Source of the DNA: Amycolatopsis circi
GTDB lineage: Bacteria > Actinomycetota > Actinomycetes > Mycobacteriales > Pseudonocardiaceae
NCBI RefSeq assembly: GCF_003385235.1
Contig: NZ_PQIA01000002.1
Coordinates: forward strand, 1 to 64,000
Direction of reading: 5' to 3'
Length of the DNA: 64,000 nt
Shown: piece after piece, positions 25,170 through 33,550 of the stretch
How positions within the stretch are numbered: position 1 is the first letter of the stretch
Layout of the letters: every line of letters starts with the position of its first letter
Position numbers and translations under genes: made by a program
The notes under the pieces: generated by a model
What the model was told of the DNA's origin: nothing
Databases searched by the model: none
Seen by the model: the letters and a program-made list of their open reading frames with translations, nothing else

Positions 25170-25866
25170 TGGCGCTGTCTTTCGCGCGGAGGTGCTGGCG
25201 GAACGTGTAGGACGGGTCGGTTTCCCGGCGGGCGAGGAATTCGGTGAACCGGACCTGTTCGCGGAGGGTTACGCCGTCTCGGATCTTCGCTGCTTGGCGG
25301 TGTTCGGTGTCGCGGATGGATTCGGCTAGCCGGAGAACCTCTTCGGCTTGGGCTGCGGGGACGAAGAGGACGCCGTCGTCGTCGCCGAAGACCAGGTCGT
25401 CGGTGGTTACGGTCCATTCGCCGACGGTGGCGGACTCCAAGGCGTCTACGGCGCGGTCGTTGAGGTGGAGGGGGCCGGTGGAGAGGGAGCCCAGGCTGTA
25501 GACCGGGAGGCCGATTTCGCGCAGTTCGGCGGTGTCTCGGTGCAGGCCCCAGATGACTATGCCGCTCAGTCCGGCGGTGGCGACTTCGGCGGTGATGAGG
25601 TCGCCTACGCAGCTCTCGTCTTGGCGGCCTTGGTTGTCCACGACTAGGACGTCGCCTGGGTTCGCGGTGGTGATCGCTTCCAGGAAGACGTCTACGCTGC
25701 CTGCGTGTCTCGCTGGGAGGACTCTTCCGGCCAGCTTCTGGCCTGGGATGACTGCGCTGGTTCCGGCTGGGGCGCAGCGGACGGTTAGGCGGGCTCGCAG
25801 GCAGGCGTCGGCTAGGTGGGCGGTGGTGAGTCTGGTGAAACGGTCGGTTAGTTCGGGGTGGTTCAT
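25159..25866 (-). CDS. RraA-like/HMG-aldolase family protein
   Basis: A 235-residue member of the RraA-like fold. TAHLADACLRARLTVRCAP at the start, ANPGDVLVVDNQGRQDESCV with the conserved Asp, LSGIVIWGLHRDTAELREIG (the usual GxxRD motif, here GLHRD) and VFGDDDGVLFVP at the end are the family blocks. The fold covers 4-hydroxy-4-methyl-2-oxoglutarate/oxaloacetate lyases and the E. coli RNase E inhibitor RraA; the residues needed for the lyase (Arg and Asp of GxxRD) are kept, so an aldolase or decarboxylase is favoured. It is the first gene of the operon with the SDR and NUDIX genes. Confidence 0.82.
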   Translation of the reverse strand: MNHPELTDRFTRLTTAHLADACLRARLTVRCAPAGTSAVIPGQKLAGRVLPARHAGSVDVFLEAITTANPGDVLVVDNQGRQDESCVGDLITAEVATAGLSGIVIWGLHRDTAELREIGLPVYSLGSLSTGPLHLNDRAVDALESATVGEWTVTTDDLVFGDDDGVLFVPAAQAEEVLRLAESIRDTEHRQAAKIRDGVTLREQVRFTEFLARRETDPSYTFRQHLRAKDSAIEE

Positions 25867-25952
25867 GGGTTCCGCCCTTTCTTGCTCAGCGGGTTCACGT
25901 TAGCGGGGATGTTGGGGGCGGGCTGCCGGTTTTTCTGTGGTCGGCGGTGGTT

Positions 25953-26112
25953 GCGTGGGGCACCCCGAAGGTTGATTGTGCTGACGGTTCGGGGGTGCTT
26001 GTCAAGGCGGGAAAGATGCCTTGACAAGCACCCCCGAACCGCAGGGAGGCTTCGTATCGGGGTTGGGGGAGGGGCTGGGTGCCTCGATCGTTGGGTGCAG
26101 CGGCTGCGGTTC
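25953..26112 (+). repeat. 160-bp dispersed repeat with long hairpin, copy A
   Basis: A perfect 23-bp stem (25986-26008 with 26018-26040) closes a 9-base loop (GGGAAAGAT). The flanks CACCCCGAAG-TTGATTGTGCTGACGG on one side and GGCTTCGTATCGGGG and TTGGGTGCAGCGG on the other are also found, on the other strand, at 60389-60547. It lies upstream of the RraA-like operon and of efeO. There is no credible coding capacity. Confidence 0.88.
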
Positions 26113-26148
26113 GCGGGTGGGCGCATCGCGGCGGCGGTGAGCGGGGCG

Positions 26149-26203
26149 GTCCGTGAAGGGCCCCTTGAGGGAATCTAGGTCCGTGAAGGGGCCCCTCACG
26201 GAC
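26149..26203. repeat. 55-bp palindrome, copy 3 (chimeric)
   Basis: The left half matches the family (GTCCGTGAAGG to GAGGGAATC), but the right half is a separate short palindrome (26179-26203, GTCCGTGAAGGGG paired with CCCCTCACGGAC). It looks like a rearranged or hybrid copy. Confidence 0.75.
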
Positions 26204-26210
26204 AGTGGAG

Positions 26211-26265
26211 GGTCGTGAGGGGAACCCTGAGGGACTCAGAGTCCGTGAGGGTTCCCCTCACGGAC
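26211..26265. repeat. 55-bp palindrome, copy 4
   Basis: A complete copy eight bases after copy 3, with a changed centre (GGGACTCAGAGTCCG) and arms containing GGGGAACCCTGA as in copy 2. The two copies and the 160-bp element fill the 598-bp gap between the divergent rraA-like and efeO genes. Confidence 0.85.
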
Positions 26266-26464
26266 GTCGCCGGGAGAAGAAGTCATAAGCGGCGAATCGG
26301 GCGGGGGGTTGCCACACGCTTTGGTTGGTATATCCGGTTTCTTCCGTTGTCTGGTTGAAGTCCTGGTGAATTCCCGGGTAGGTGATGTTCTCGACCAGGG
26401 TTTCTTCACTTTCCGCACGCATAATTCCGGTCCGGTAGTCCGAACGTGTGGCAGGAGGAAAAGC

Positions 26465-27634
26465 GTGCCGGGGTCTGTGCGCGCCCGCTGGATTGGCGGT
26501 GGGGTCGCGATTGCGGTCGTGGCGGCGGGGATCGCCTTCTTGGTGTGGCCCGACGGGGCTTCGGCGCAGGATCCGGAGATTCAGATCTCGCGGTCGTCCT
26601 GCGGGCAGGGGTGGGCGGATCCGCGGCCTGGGGTTCAGACGTTTCACCTGCACAACACCGGATCCGTCACCTCTGAGGTGGATTTGATCGACCCGGGGAC
26701 CGGCGTGGTTTACGGCGAGGTGGAGGGGCTCGGCAGCGGGACTGTCCGGCCCATGCAGGTGACGCTTGGCAATGGATCCTACGCATTCCGTTGCCTTCCC
26801 GAGGATTCGTCGGCGATCGTTGGGCCGACTGTCACGGTTAGCGGTGGTGCTGAACGCGGCCCGGGTGTCGCGCCGGTCACGCAGAACGATCTGCTCGGAC
26901 CGTTGAAGTCCTATCAAGGCTATGTGACGCAAGGGCTTGGGCAGTTGGCCGCTGACGTCGGCAAGCTGAAGGACGCGATCCGCGGCAACGATCGCGGTGC
27001 GAGTCAGGCTGCTTGGCTTGTCGCGCATCTCGACTACGAGCGGCTCGGCGCGGCTTACAACGCCTTCGGCGACTCCGACAAAGCCATCAACGGAACCGCC
27101 GACGGGTTGCCGGACGGGGTCAAGAGTTCGGGCTTCACCGGATTCCATCGGATCGAATCCGGGCTGTGGCACAACGAAGACCTCGCCGCCCTCGCGCCGG
27201 TGGCCGAGCAGTTGGACAGCGACGTGCAGAAGCTCCGCAAGTCCTTTGCGGACAGTCAGATCGATCCTAACGACCTTGGCCTGCGCGCGCACGAGATCGT
27301 GGAGAATACCCTGCAATTCGAATTGACCGCTCGCACCGATTACGGCAGCGGCACCAACCTCGCCACCGCACGCGCGAATCTCGACGGGACTCAAGCGGTC
27401 CTCGATGTCTTGCGTCCGGTGCTTGCCCCGCGCTACCCGGCACTGTCCAAGGTGGACAGCTGGATGAAGCGCACGAAAGCCACGCTCGACAGTGCCAAGA
27501 AGCCGGACAACTCGTGGACGCCGGTGAGCCAGTTGTCCGCGCCGCAGCGGCAGAAGCTCAACGGGGACGTCAGTGAGCTGACCGAGTTGCTCGCTCCGAT
27601 CGCCGCCATCGCGGAGCCGAGGAGGACCTCGTGA
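26465..27634 (+). CDS. efeO: EfeO-type periplasmic iron-uptake protein
   Basis: A 389-residue secreted protein. An N-terminal helix (GGVAIAVVAAGIAFLVWP) acts as signal or anchor. Residues 35-115 form a cupredoxin-like domain and the rest is the M75/imelysin-like EfeO domain with the GxHxxE motif in SGFHRIESGLWH and a later ENTLQFELT segment. EfeO passes ferrous or ferric iron to the EfeU permease while EfeB handles the redox step. GTG start with CAGGAGGA before it. Its stop overlaps the efeB start (GTGA). No EfeU permease gene is adjacent, which is unusual for the system. Confidence 0.9.
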   Translation: MPGSVRARWIGGGVAIAVVAAGIAFLVWPDGASAQDPEIQISRSSCGQGWADPRPGVQTFHLHNTGSVTSEVDLIDPGTGVVYGEVEGLGSGTVRPMQVTLGNGSYAFRCLPEDSSAIVGPTVTVSGGAERGPGVAPVTQNDLLGPLKSYQGYVTQGLGQLAADVGKLKDAIRGNDRGASQAAWLVAHLDYERLGAAYNAFGDSDKAINGTADGLPDGVKSSGFTGFHRIESGLWHNEDLAALAPVAEQLDSDVQKLRKSFADSQIDPNDLGLRAHEIVENTLQFELTARTDYGSGTNLATARANLDGTQAVLDVLRPVLAPRYPALSKVDSWMKRTKATLDSAKKPDNSWTPVSQLSAPQRQKLNGDVSELTELLAPIAAIAEPRRTS

Positions 27635-28830
27635 CGACCGAAGCCTCTCGCCGGTCCTTCCTGCGTCGCACCGTCGTGGGCGCGGGGATCACTGCGGCTG
27701 CCGGAATCGGAGTAACAGCCAGCGCGAGCGAAGAATCGCCTGCCACGGTTCCGTTCCACGGTCCAAAACAAGCCGCGATTCTTCGCCAGCCTCCGGCGCA
27801 GAGCATCATCGCGTCCTTCGATGTGGTCGCCGAGAATCGCGCCGAGTTGACCGAGCTGTTCCAGGAAATCACTGACCGCGCGCGGTTTCTCACGAACGGC
27901 GGCGCTCCGGCCGCGCTCGGGATTACCGCCCCGCCTGCGGACTCCGGGGTGCTCGGTCCGGTGGTGCCGCACAGCGACCTCGGGGTGATCGTCGGCGTTG
28001 GATCGTCCCTTTTCGACGGTCGCTACGGGCTGGCCGACCGCAAGCCCAAGAAGCTCAAGCCGATGACCATGTTCCCCAACGACGCGCTTGACGCTCCGCA
28101 ATGCCACGGCGATCTGTCGCTCACGCTGTCCGCGGGCGATACCGACACTGTGCTGCACGCGCTGCGCGATCTGGCCCGCGCGACCCGCGGCGGAATGCAG
28201 CTTCGCTGGAAGATCAACGGCTTCAGCTCGCCGTCGCGGCCGTCGGGCACCCCGCGCAATCTGATGGGGTTCAAGGACGGCACCGCGAATCCGGGCGAGT
28301 CCGAAATGGACCGGCTGGTGTGGGTGGCGGGGGCGGGCGAGCCCGCGTGGACGACCGGCGGCAGCTATCAGGTGATCCGGCTGATCCGGATGCTGGTCGA
28401 GTTCTGGGACCGGGTCTCGATCACCGAGCAGGAGAACATCGTCGGCCGTCGCCGCGACACCGGCGCTCCGCTGGACGGGGCGTCCGAACAGGACGAACCC
28501 CGCTACGCCGACGACCCGATCGGCACCGTCATCCCGCTCACCAGCCACATCCGCAAGGCGAATCCGCGCACGCCGCAGACCGACGGGCAGCGGATCCTGC
28601 GTCGCGCGGTCAACTACGACCGCGGCGTCGACTCCAACGGCAACCTCGACATGGGCCTCGTCTTCACCTGCTACCAGCAGGATCTCGAGCGCCAGTTCGA
28701 GGCGGTGCAGAAGCGGCTGATCGGCGAGCCGCTCGTCGACTACATCTCCCCGTTCGGCGGCGGCTATTTCTTCGCGCTGCCCGGCGTCACCGGTCCCGGC
28801 GACCACTTCGGCCGGGCGCTCCTCGCCTGA
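27631..28830 (+). CDS. efeB: EfeB deferrochelatase/Dyp-type peroxidase
   Basis: A 399-residue haem peroxidase with a twin-arginine signal (RRSFLRR near residue 7, then GAGITAAAGIGVTASA). The Dyp signature GFKDGTANP gives the distal Asp (Asp216), and a His in TSHIRKANPRTP is the expected proximal haem ligand. The C-terminal YISPFGGGYFFALPG is typical of EfeB. It is exported folded through Tat, oxidises ferrous iron or removes iron from haem, and works with EfeO. GTGA overlap with efeO shows translational coupling. Confidence 0.93.
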   Translation: MTTEASRRSFLRRTVVGAGITAAAGIGVTASASEESPATVPFHGPKQAAILRQPPAQSIIASFDVVAENRAELTELFQEITDRARFLTNGGAPAALGITAPPADSGVLGPVVPHSDLGVIVGVGSSLFDGRYGLADRKPKKLKPMTMFPNDALDAPQCHGDLSLTLSAGDTDTVLHALRDLARATRGGMQLRWKINGFSSPSRPSGTPRNLMGFKDGTANPGESEMDRLVWVAGAGEPAWTTGGSYQVIRLIRMLVEFWDRVSITEQENIVGRRRDTGAPLDGASEQDEPRYADDPIGTVIPLTSHIRKANPRTPQTDGQRILRRAVNYDRGVDSNGNLDMGLVFTCYQQDLERQFEAVQKRLIGEPLVDYISPFGGGYFFALPGVTGPGDHFGRALLA

Positions 28831-28874
28831 GGCGCGCCCCGATCCCCACCCGCGAAAACCAGGAGGAATCCTCA

Positions 28875-30500
28875 GTGGACACAGCATTCGGCAGGCGGCG
28901 CCGTCGCCTGCTCGGTGCGGGCGCGCTCGTCTCGGCGGCCGTGCTCGCGATCGTCACCGGCTCCGCGGCGTCGTCCGCGCAGGCCCAGCCGCTGCACCAG
29001 TTGCCCGCGTCGTGGCTGCCCACGCTCACCCCGATCAAGCACGTCGTGGTGATCTTCGGCGAGAACATCTCGTTCGACCACTACTTCGGCACCTACCCGA
29101 ACGCGACCAACGAGAACGGCACCCCGTTCCAGGCCGCGAAGCACACGCCGAAGGTCAACGGCCTCGACGACAAGCTGCTCACCCACAACCCGAACGCCTA
29201 CAACCCGAAGCGGCTCGGGCCGGACCAGGCGCTCACCTGCGACCAGAACCACAGCTACGGCGCCGAGCAGGCCGCGTTCAACGGCGGCAAGATGGACAAG
29301 TTCGTCGAGAAGACCGAGACCGACAAGTGCACCGGGCAGCCGGTGCTGTTCGGCGAGCCGGGTCTCGTCATGGACTACTACGACGGCAACACCGTCACCG
29401 GCATGTGGAACTACGCGCAGCACTATTCGCTGAGCGACAACTCGTACAACACCGTCTTCGGCCCGTCCACCCCGGGCGCGATCAACCTGATCTCCGGGCA
29501 GACGCACGGGATCCAGGCCGTCGACCCGGTCACGCACGAGCCGAAGAACGACTCCTACGTCGTCGCGTCGCCGGACGAGAACGGCGTCGGCACCGTGATC
29601 AACGATCCGGACCCGGCGTGGGACGACTGTTCGGGCAAGAACCACACCTCGAAGGACAATCTCGGCGCGATGCAGGGCCGCAACGTCGGCGACCTGCTGA
29701 ACGACCGGCACGTCACGTGGGGCTGGTTCCAGGGCGGCTTCAAGCCGACCGGAACCCAGAACGGCTACGCGGTCTGCGGGCAGAAGCACGCGAACGTCGG
29801 CAATCAGTCCTCCGTGGACTACAGCCCGCACCACCAGCCTTTCCAGTACTACAAGTCCACTTCGAACCCGCACCACCTGCCGCCGTCCTCGGTGCAGGCG
29901 ATCGGGCAGACCGACCAGGCCAACCACCAGTACGACACGAGCGACTTCGACGCTTCGCTCAAGGCCGGTTCGATGCCCGCGGTGAGCTTCCTCAAGGCGC
30001 CGGAGTACCAGGACGGGCACGCGGGCTATTCCGACCCGCTCGACGAACAGCATTTCGTCGTCGACGAGATCAACAAGATCCAGCAGTCGCCGGAGTGGGG
30101 TTCGACCGCGGTCGTGCTCGCCTACGACGACTCCGACGGCTGGTACGACCACGAGAACTCGAAGATCGTCAACGGTTCTCAGGACGCTTCGCAGGACCAG
30201 GCCGTCTGCACCGGCAAGCCGGCCGGTCTCGGCGGGCACGCCGACCGCTGCGGTTACGGCCCGCGGCTGCCGCTGCTGGTCATCTCGCCCTACAGCAAGG
30301 CGAACTACGTCGACCACACCCGGACCGACCAGACCTCGGTGCTGAAGTTCATCGAGGACAACTGGTTCTCCGGCCGGGTCGGCGACGGCTCGTTCGACAC
30401 TCGCGCGGGCGGACTCTGGAACATGTTCAACTTCTGGCGGCCGCAGGCGGGCAAGCTCCCGCTCGACCCGAAGACGGGTGCGCCGACCGGGCGCAACTAG
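28875..30500 (+). CDS. secreted phosphoesterase (acid phosphatase/phospholipase C family)
   Basis: A 541-residue exported enzyme of the AcpA/bacterial phospholipase C family. The Arg-rich start GRRRRRLLGAGALVSAA and a hydrophobic helix form a signal peptide cut near AQAQP. The family active-site strand is IKHVVVIFGENISFDHYFGTY (Glu, Asn and Asp metal ligands and nucleophile region), with STPGAINLISGQTHG, then VLAYDDSDGWYDHE and RLPLLVISPYSKANYVDHT late. It would hydrolyse phosphomonoesters or phospholipids outside the cell. GTG start with AGGAGG eight bases upstream. It follows efeB by 44 bp and may share its transcript. Confidence 0.9.
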   Translation: MDTAFGRRRRRLLGAGALVSAAVLAIVTGSAASSAQAQPLHQLPASWLPTLTPIKHVVVIFGENISFDHYFGTYPNATNENGTPFQAAKHTPKVNGLDDKLLTHNPNAYNPKRLGPDQALTCDQNHSYGAEQAAFNGGKMDKFVEKTETDKCTGQPVLFGEPGLVMDYYDGNTVTGMWNYAQHYSLSDNSYNTVFGPSTPGAINLISGQTHGIQAVDPVTHEPKNDSYVVASPDENGVGTVINDPDPAWDDCSGKNHTSKDNLGAMQGRNVGDLLNDRHVTWGWFQGGFKPTGTQNGYAVCGQKHANVGNQSSVDYSPHHQPFQYYKSTSNPHHLPPSSVQAIGQTDQANHQYDTSDFDASLKAGSMPAVSFLKAPEYQDGHAGYSDPLDEQHFVVDEINKIQQSPEWGSTAVVLAYDDSDGWYDHENSKIVNGSQDASQDQAVCTGKPAGLGGHADRCGYGPRLPLLVISPYSKANYVDHTRTDQTSVLKFIEDNWFSGRVGDGSFDTRAGGLWNMFNFWRPQAGKLPLDPKTGAPTGRN

Positions 30501-30522
30501 CTCGCGTTTCTTGCACGAGACT

Positions 30523-30554
30523 GAAGGCCATCGGGTTTCGACCCGGTGGCCTTC
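30523..30554 (+). terminator. UUCG-loop hairpin terminator
   Basis: A 14-bp stem with one G-T wobble and a TTCG tetraloop, 22 bases after the phosphoesterase stop. Stable and well placed, though without a T-run. Confidence 0.75.
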
Positions 30555-30800
30555 GGCCGTTTCCGGGGCCGGTCTCCCAGTCCGCTCAGCGGGAAACCGC
30601 GTGCGAATACCGCGATACTGGAAATTTTCCAGTGCCCGGGAAAGTCGCGTGCAGTCGCGGATTGGGCGCCGCAGGTGTTCGGGAACCGGCCGGGAAAGCA
30701 CGGGCGGCCGAACCGGAATGGACTCGCGCTGCGCGGGCCGTCACTCGACACGATAGGGTAATCGCAGGCACATCCTGTAGAAGGTGAAGGAACGCGAATC

Positions 30801-31202
30801 ATGGCGCAAAAAGTCCTTGTCGAGATGGTGGACGACATCGACGGCAGCATCGCCGAACAGACCGTCCCGTTCAGTCTCGACGGCGTGAGCTACGAGATCG
30901 ATCTGTCCGAAGACAACGCTGCCGCATTGCGGGACGAGCTGGCCCGTTACGTCGCCGCCTCGCGCCGGGTCGGCGGCCGCAAGGTCCGGATGGCCGCCGG
31001 GCAGGCCCCGCGGCCGGCTTCGACCGCCGCGGACCGCGAGCGCAACAAGGCGATGCGCGAGTGGGCCGAGAACAACGGTTTCACCGTGTCCGACCGCGGC
31101 CGGCTCCCGGCGGAGATCGTGAAGGCATACGAGGAGCGCGACACCGAGGCACCGGCCAAGCCGGCCCGCAAGCGCGCGCCGCGCAAGAAGGCCAGCGCCT
31201 GA
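30801..31202 (+). CDS. lsr2: Lsr2 nucleoid-associated xenogeneic silencer
   Basis: A 133-residue Lsr2. The N-terminal dimerisation domain reads MAQKVLVEMVDDIDGS to about residue 60, a basic linker follows (RRVGGRKVRMAAGQ), and the C-terminal AT-hook-like domain carries the RGR core (residues 99-101, in DRGRLPAEIVKAYEE). The tail is rich in Lys, Arg and Ala. Lsr2 binds AT-rich minor groove, bridges DNA and silences acquired genes. AGAAGGTGAAGG precedes the ATG and TAGGGT at 30754 is a possible -10. Length and motifs are standard, so the protein should be functional. Many actinobacteria carry two copies; whether this is the main one is not known. Confidence 0.96.
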   Translation: MAQKVLVEMVDDIDGSIAEQTVPFSLDGVSYEIDLSEDNAAALRDELARYVAASRRVGGRKVRMAAGQAPRPASTAADRERNKAMREWAENNGFTVSDRGRLPAEIVKAYEERDTEAPAKPARKRAPRKKASA

Positions 31203-31337
31203 GCGTTCTTTTCGGCAGCTGTGCCGCGGGGGCCGCGGCTAGTGATCAGCGGTGAGGGCGTCGCCGGGTTTCCCGGCGGCGCCCTTCTGGCTGCCTGAGG
31301 GGAAATAGCGCATTCCCCGCGCCTAAACGATACAGAG

Positions 31338-31392
31338 GTCCGTGAAGGGCTCCTCGAGGGAATCAGATTCTCTCGAGGGGTCCTTCACGGAC
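31338..31392. repeat. 55-bp palindrome, copy 5
   Basis: Full-length copy with centre GAGGGAATCAGATTCTC and outer ends shared with copy 1. It lies between convergent lsr2 and the MBL-fold gene. Confidence 0.9.
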
Positions 31393-31461
31393 CTCTTCGG
31401 GAGCGGAGCCGGTGCCGGGGAAGAGCCGCGTCGACCGCTCCGGGGAATCGATTTCCCGGGG

Positions 31462-32406
31462 TTAAGACTTGCCGAGTCCGAGCAGCGTGTCCAGGTCGAT
31501 CTTGCCGCCGGCGGCGTCGCGGATCGCGCGCATCGCTTCGGCGGACGCGAGCTGTTCCCCGTGCTGGTCGGCGTGCGCGCGCAGCAGATTCCCGATGTGC
31601 CGTTCCGGGACCGTCCACGTGGGCCACCGGCGGCGGGCGATCGTGGCGAGTTCGGAAAAGTCCGGCGTCTGTGCGCTCGCGGTCGCGTCGAGCAGCCAGT
31701 GCAGATAAGTGCGCAGCACCGCGACCGGGAAACTGCCCGGATGGCTGAGCCCGCCGTGCCCGGGCACGAACGTGCGGACGTCCGGGAACATTTTGTCGAG
31801 CCAGTCCAATGCGGTCAGCCAGCCCGGGATCGAGCCGTGCACGGCGAACGGCGTGGACCCGACCGACAGCAGATCGCCGGTGAAGAGCGTCCCGGTGCGC
31901 GGTTCGAACAACACGAGGTCGCCGTCGGTGTGCGCGGTCCCGGGAAATGGGACGACCTCCACGACGACGCCGCCCAGGTCCACTTCGACCGGTTCGATCA
32001 CCGCGTGCACCGCCTCGGGCCGGGGCGCTTCGAGCTTGCCCCAGTTCGCGCAGGCGAAGATCTCCTCGTTGCACTGCGGGCCGGACCGGATGATCGGCAC
32101 CGCGGTGGGCGCGGCCAGGATCCGGCCGCCGTTGCGCAGCGCGACGCCCGCCCCGTTGTGGTGGGTGCCGTGCGCGTGGGTCAGCACGAGCGTGAGCGGC
32201 ATTTCGACGGTCGAGTACTTGCGGACGTCGCTGACCAGGTCGAGCGTGTCGCGTTCGGTGCCGCAGGTGTCGACGAGCAGGACGCCTTCCCGGCCCCGGA
32301 TCCAGCCGCAATTGGACACCATCCAGTCGCTCGGGCTGCGCACGTAAGCGACGACGCTCGGGTCGGAATACCGGAGCGGGACGATATTGCGCCTGATGAC
32401 GGGCAT
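31462..32406 (-). CDS. metallo-beta-lactamase-fold protein with altered metal motif
   Basis: A 314-residue MBL-fold hydrolase. The metal motif, normally HxHxDH, reads THAHGTHHNG here (His77, His79, Thr81, His82): the Asp that holds the second metal is Thr. PFPGTAHTDGDLVLF, TGDLLSVGS and FVPGHGG supply the remaining ligands. One metal could still bind through the His residues, so loss of activity is not certain. The C-terminal 90 residues are a helical addition. The ATG has GAGGGGATCCC before it. A HutC-like site lies 44 bases upstream of the start. Confidence 0.83.
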   Translation of the reverse strand: MPVIRRNIVPLRYSDPSVVAYVRSPSDWMVSNCGWIRGREGVLLVDTCGTERDTLDLVSDVRKYSTVEMPLTLVLTHAHGTHHNGAGVALRNGGRILAAPTAVPIIRSGPQCNEEIFACANWGKLEAPRPEAVHAVIEPVEVDLGGVVVEVVPFPGTAHTDGDLVLFEPRTGTLFTGDLLSVGSTPFAVHGSIPGWLTALDWLDKMFPDVRTFVPGHGGLSHPGSFPVAVLRTYLHWLLDATASAQTPDFSELATIARRRWPTWTVPERHIGNLLRAHADQHGEQLASAEAMRAIRDAAGGKIDLDTLLGLGKS

Positions 32407-32449
32407 GGGATCCCCTCGTGGGCCACCGGACGGGAATTGATCACCGGAA

Positions 32450-32461
32450 TGGTATAGACCA
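32450..32461. promoter_or_regulatory. HutC/DasR-like operator candidate
   Basis: TGGTATAGACCA, a near-palindrome that fits the HutC-subfamily GntR consensus GTxTAxAC and differs by one base from the core of the DasR site of Streptomyces. It lies upstream of the MBL-fold gene. A half-site (ACTGGTCTAG) is at 32627-32636. No GntR gene is in the window. Confidence 0.45.
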
Positions 32462-32632
32462 AGTCACCTGCTGTCAGCGGGGTGGAGACCACGCTCACGC
32501 GCGTGGTCCCGCGCAGTTCTGCCCTGTCCCGTTCCGCCCAGCTTCGCGCGCATCGTTGCCCCCGGCTCCGTCGGTGCCCGACAGCGTATACCCCGAGGCC
32601 ACGGTTTTCTCGATGGTCCACAGAGGACTGGT

Positions 32633-33550
32633 CTAGGGGTTGATCACGTCCGGTAATCGCTGAATACCGGCAGTAAGACCGGCCGCGCCGAGCGCCACGG
32701 ATTTCGCCCCGTGCCGGGAGAGCCGGACGGCTGCTGGTTTCCCGGACAGCAGCGGCCGTTCTTCCAGCGCTTCCCGCACCGGCTTCTCCAGCAGCGTCCA
32801 GGATCTGATCACCGAACCGCCGAGCACGCAGGTCGCGATGCCGAGCAGCCCGGCCGCGTGCGCGATCGCCTGGCCGAGGAATCGTCCCGCGTCCGTGAAT
32901 ACCGCTTGAGCGGCTTGGTCTCCGGCAAGCGCTTCCGCGGCGACGGCCTCCGCGCCGAGGGTCCGGCCGGTCGCCTCGGCGTAGCGGCGGGTCAGGGCCC
33001 GGCCGGCCGCGTACGCCTCAAGGTGTCCGATCTGCCCGCAAGTGCAGCGTTCCTCCCCGTAACGCCCAACGTGCCCGATCTCCCCGGCCCCGGTCGCGCC
33101 GCCGTACAGCAGCCGCCCGTCCACGAACAATGCGCCGCCGACTCCGGTGCCGACCGCGACGCCGAGCACGTTCCGCTCGCCTGGCAACAGTTCGCCGAGC
33201 AGGAATCCGTCGACGTCGTTGACGGTGCGCACCGGCACCCCGCCGAGTCGCGCGGACAGCTCGGCGTTGACCGGCGTGCCCGCCCAGCCGGTGAAGGAAT
33301 CGCCGGTGACCAGCACTGTTCCGGTCACCGGATCAACGACGCCCGCCGCGCCGACGCCGACCCCGGCGAGCGCCGCGTGGTCCGGCACCAGCGAGCTGAC
33401 CAGCTCCGCCACACGGTCGAGGATCGCCGCGCCGCCCCGGTGCGATTCGGACGGCGCGGACGTCGACCCCAGTTCCCTGCCCTCGTCGTCGCACACCACC
33501 ACCAGGGTTTTCGTCCCGCCGATGTCGACCCCGGCCCGCAACCCCGTCAC
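32633..33550 (-). CDS. ROK-family sugar kinase
   Basis: A 305-residue ROK kinase. The ATP-binding DIGGTKTLVVV is at residue 9, GVGAAGVVDPVTG and GVAVGTGVGGALFVDG follow, and TGAGEIGHVGRYGEERCTCGQIGHLEAY holds the catalytic region; the zinc motif CxCGxxGC has His in place of the last Cys. It would phosphorylate a hexose or amino sugar such as glucose, GlcNAc or ManNAc. The GTG start overlaps the ABC ATPase stop (GTGA), so the kinase is the last gene of the uptake operon, which suggests that the imported ligand contains a sugar. Confidence 0.87.
   Translation of the reverse strand: MTGLRAGVDIGGTKTLVVVCDDEGRELGSTSAPSESHRGGAAILDRVAELVSSLVPDHAALAGVGVGAAGVVDPVTGTVLVTGDSFTGWAGTPVNAELSARLGGVPVRTVNDVDGFLLGELLPGERNVLGVAVGTGVGGALFVDGRLLYGGATGAGEIGHVGRYGEERCTCGQIGHLEAYAAGRALTRRYAEATGRTLGAEAVAAEALAGDQAAQAVFTDAGRFLGQAIAHAAGLLGIATCVLGGSVIRSWTLLEKPVREALEERPLLSGKPAAVRLSRHGAKSVALGAAGLTAGIQRLPDVINP

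Noticed and set aside
28872..30701. 609-residue open frame on the minus strand opposite the phosphoesterase
   Set aside because: Its composition is Val-, Arg- and Glu-rich and low-complexity, as expected for the antisense of a GC-rich gene. The plus strand holds a clear secreted enzyme with motifs.
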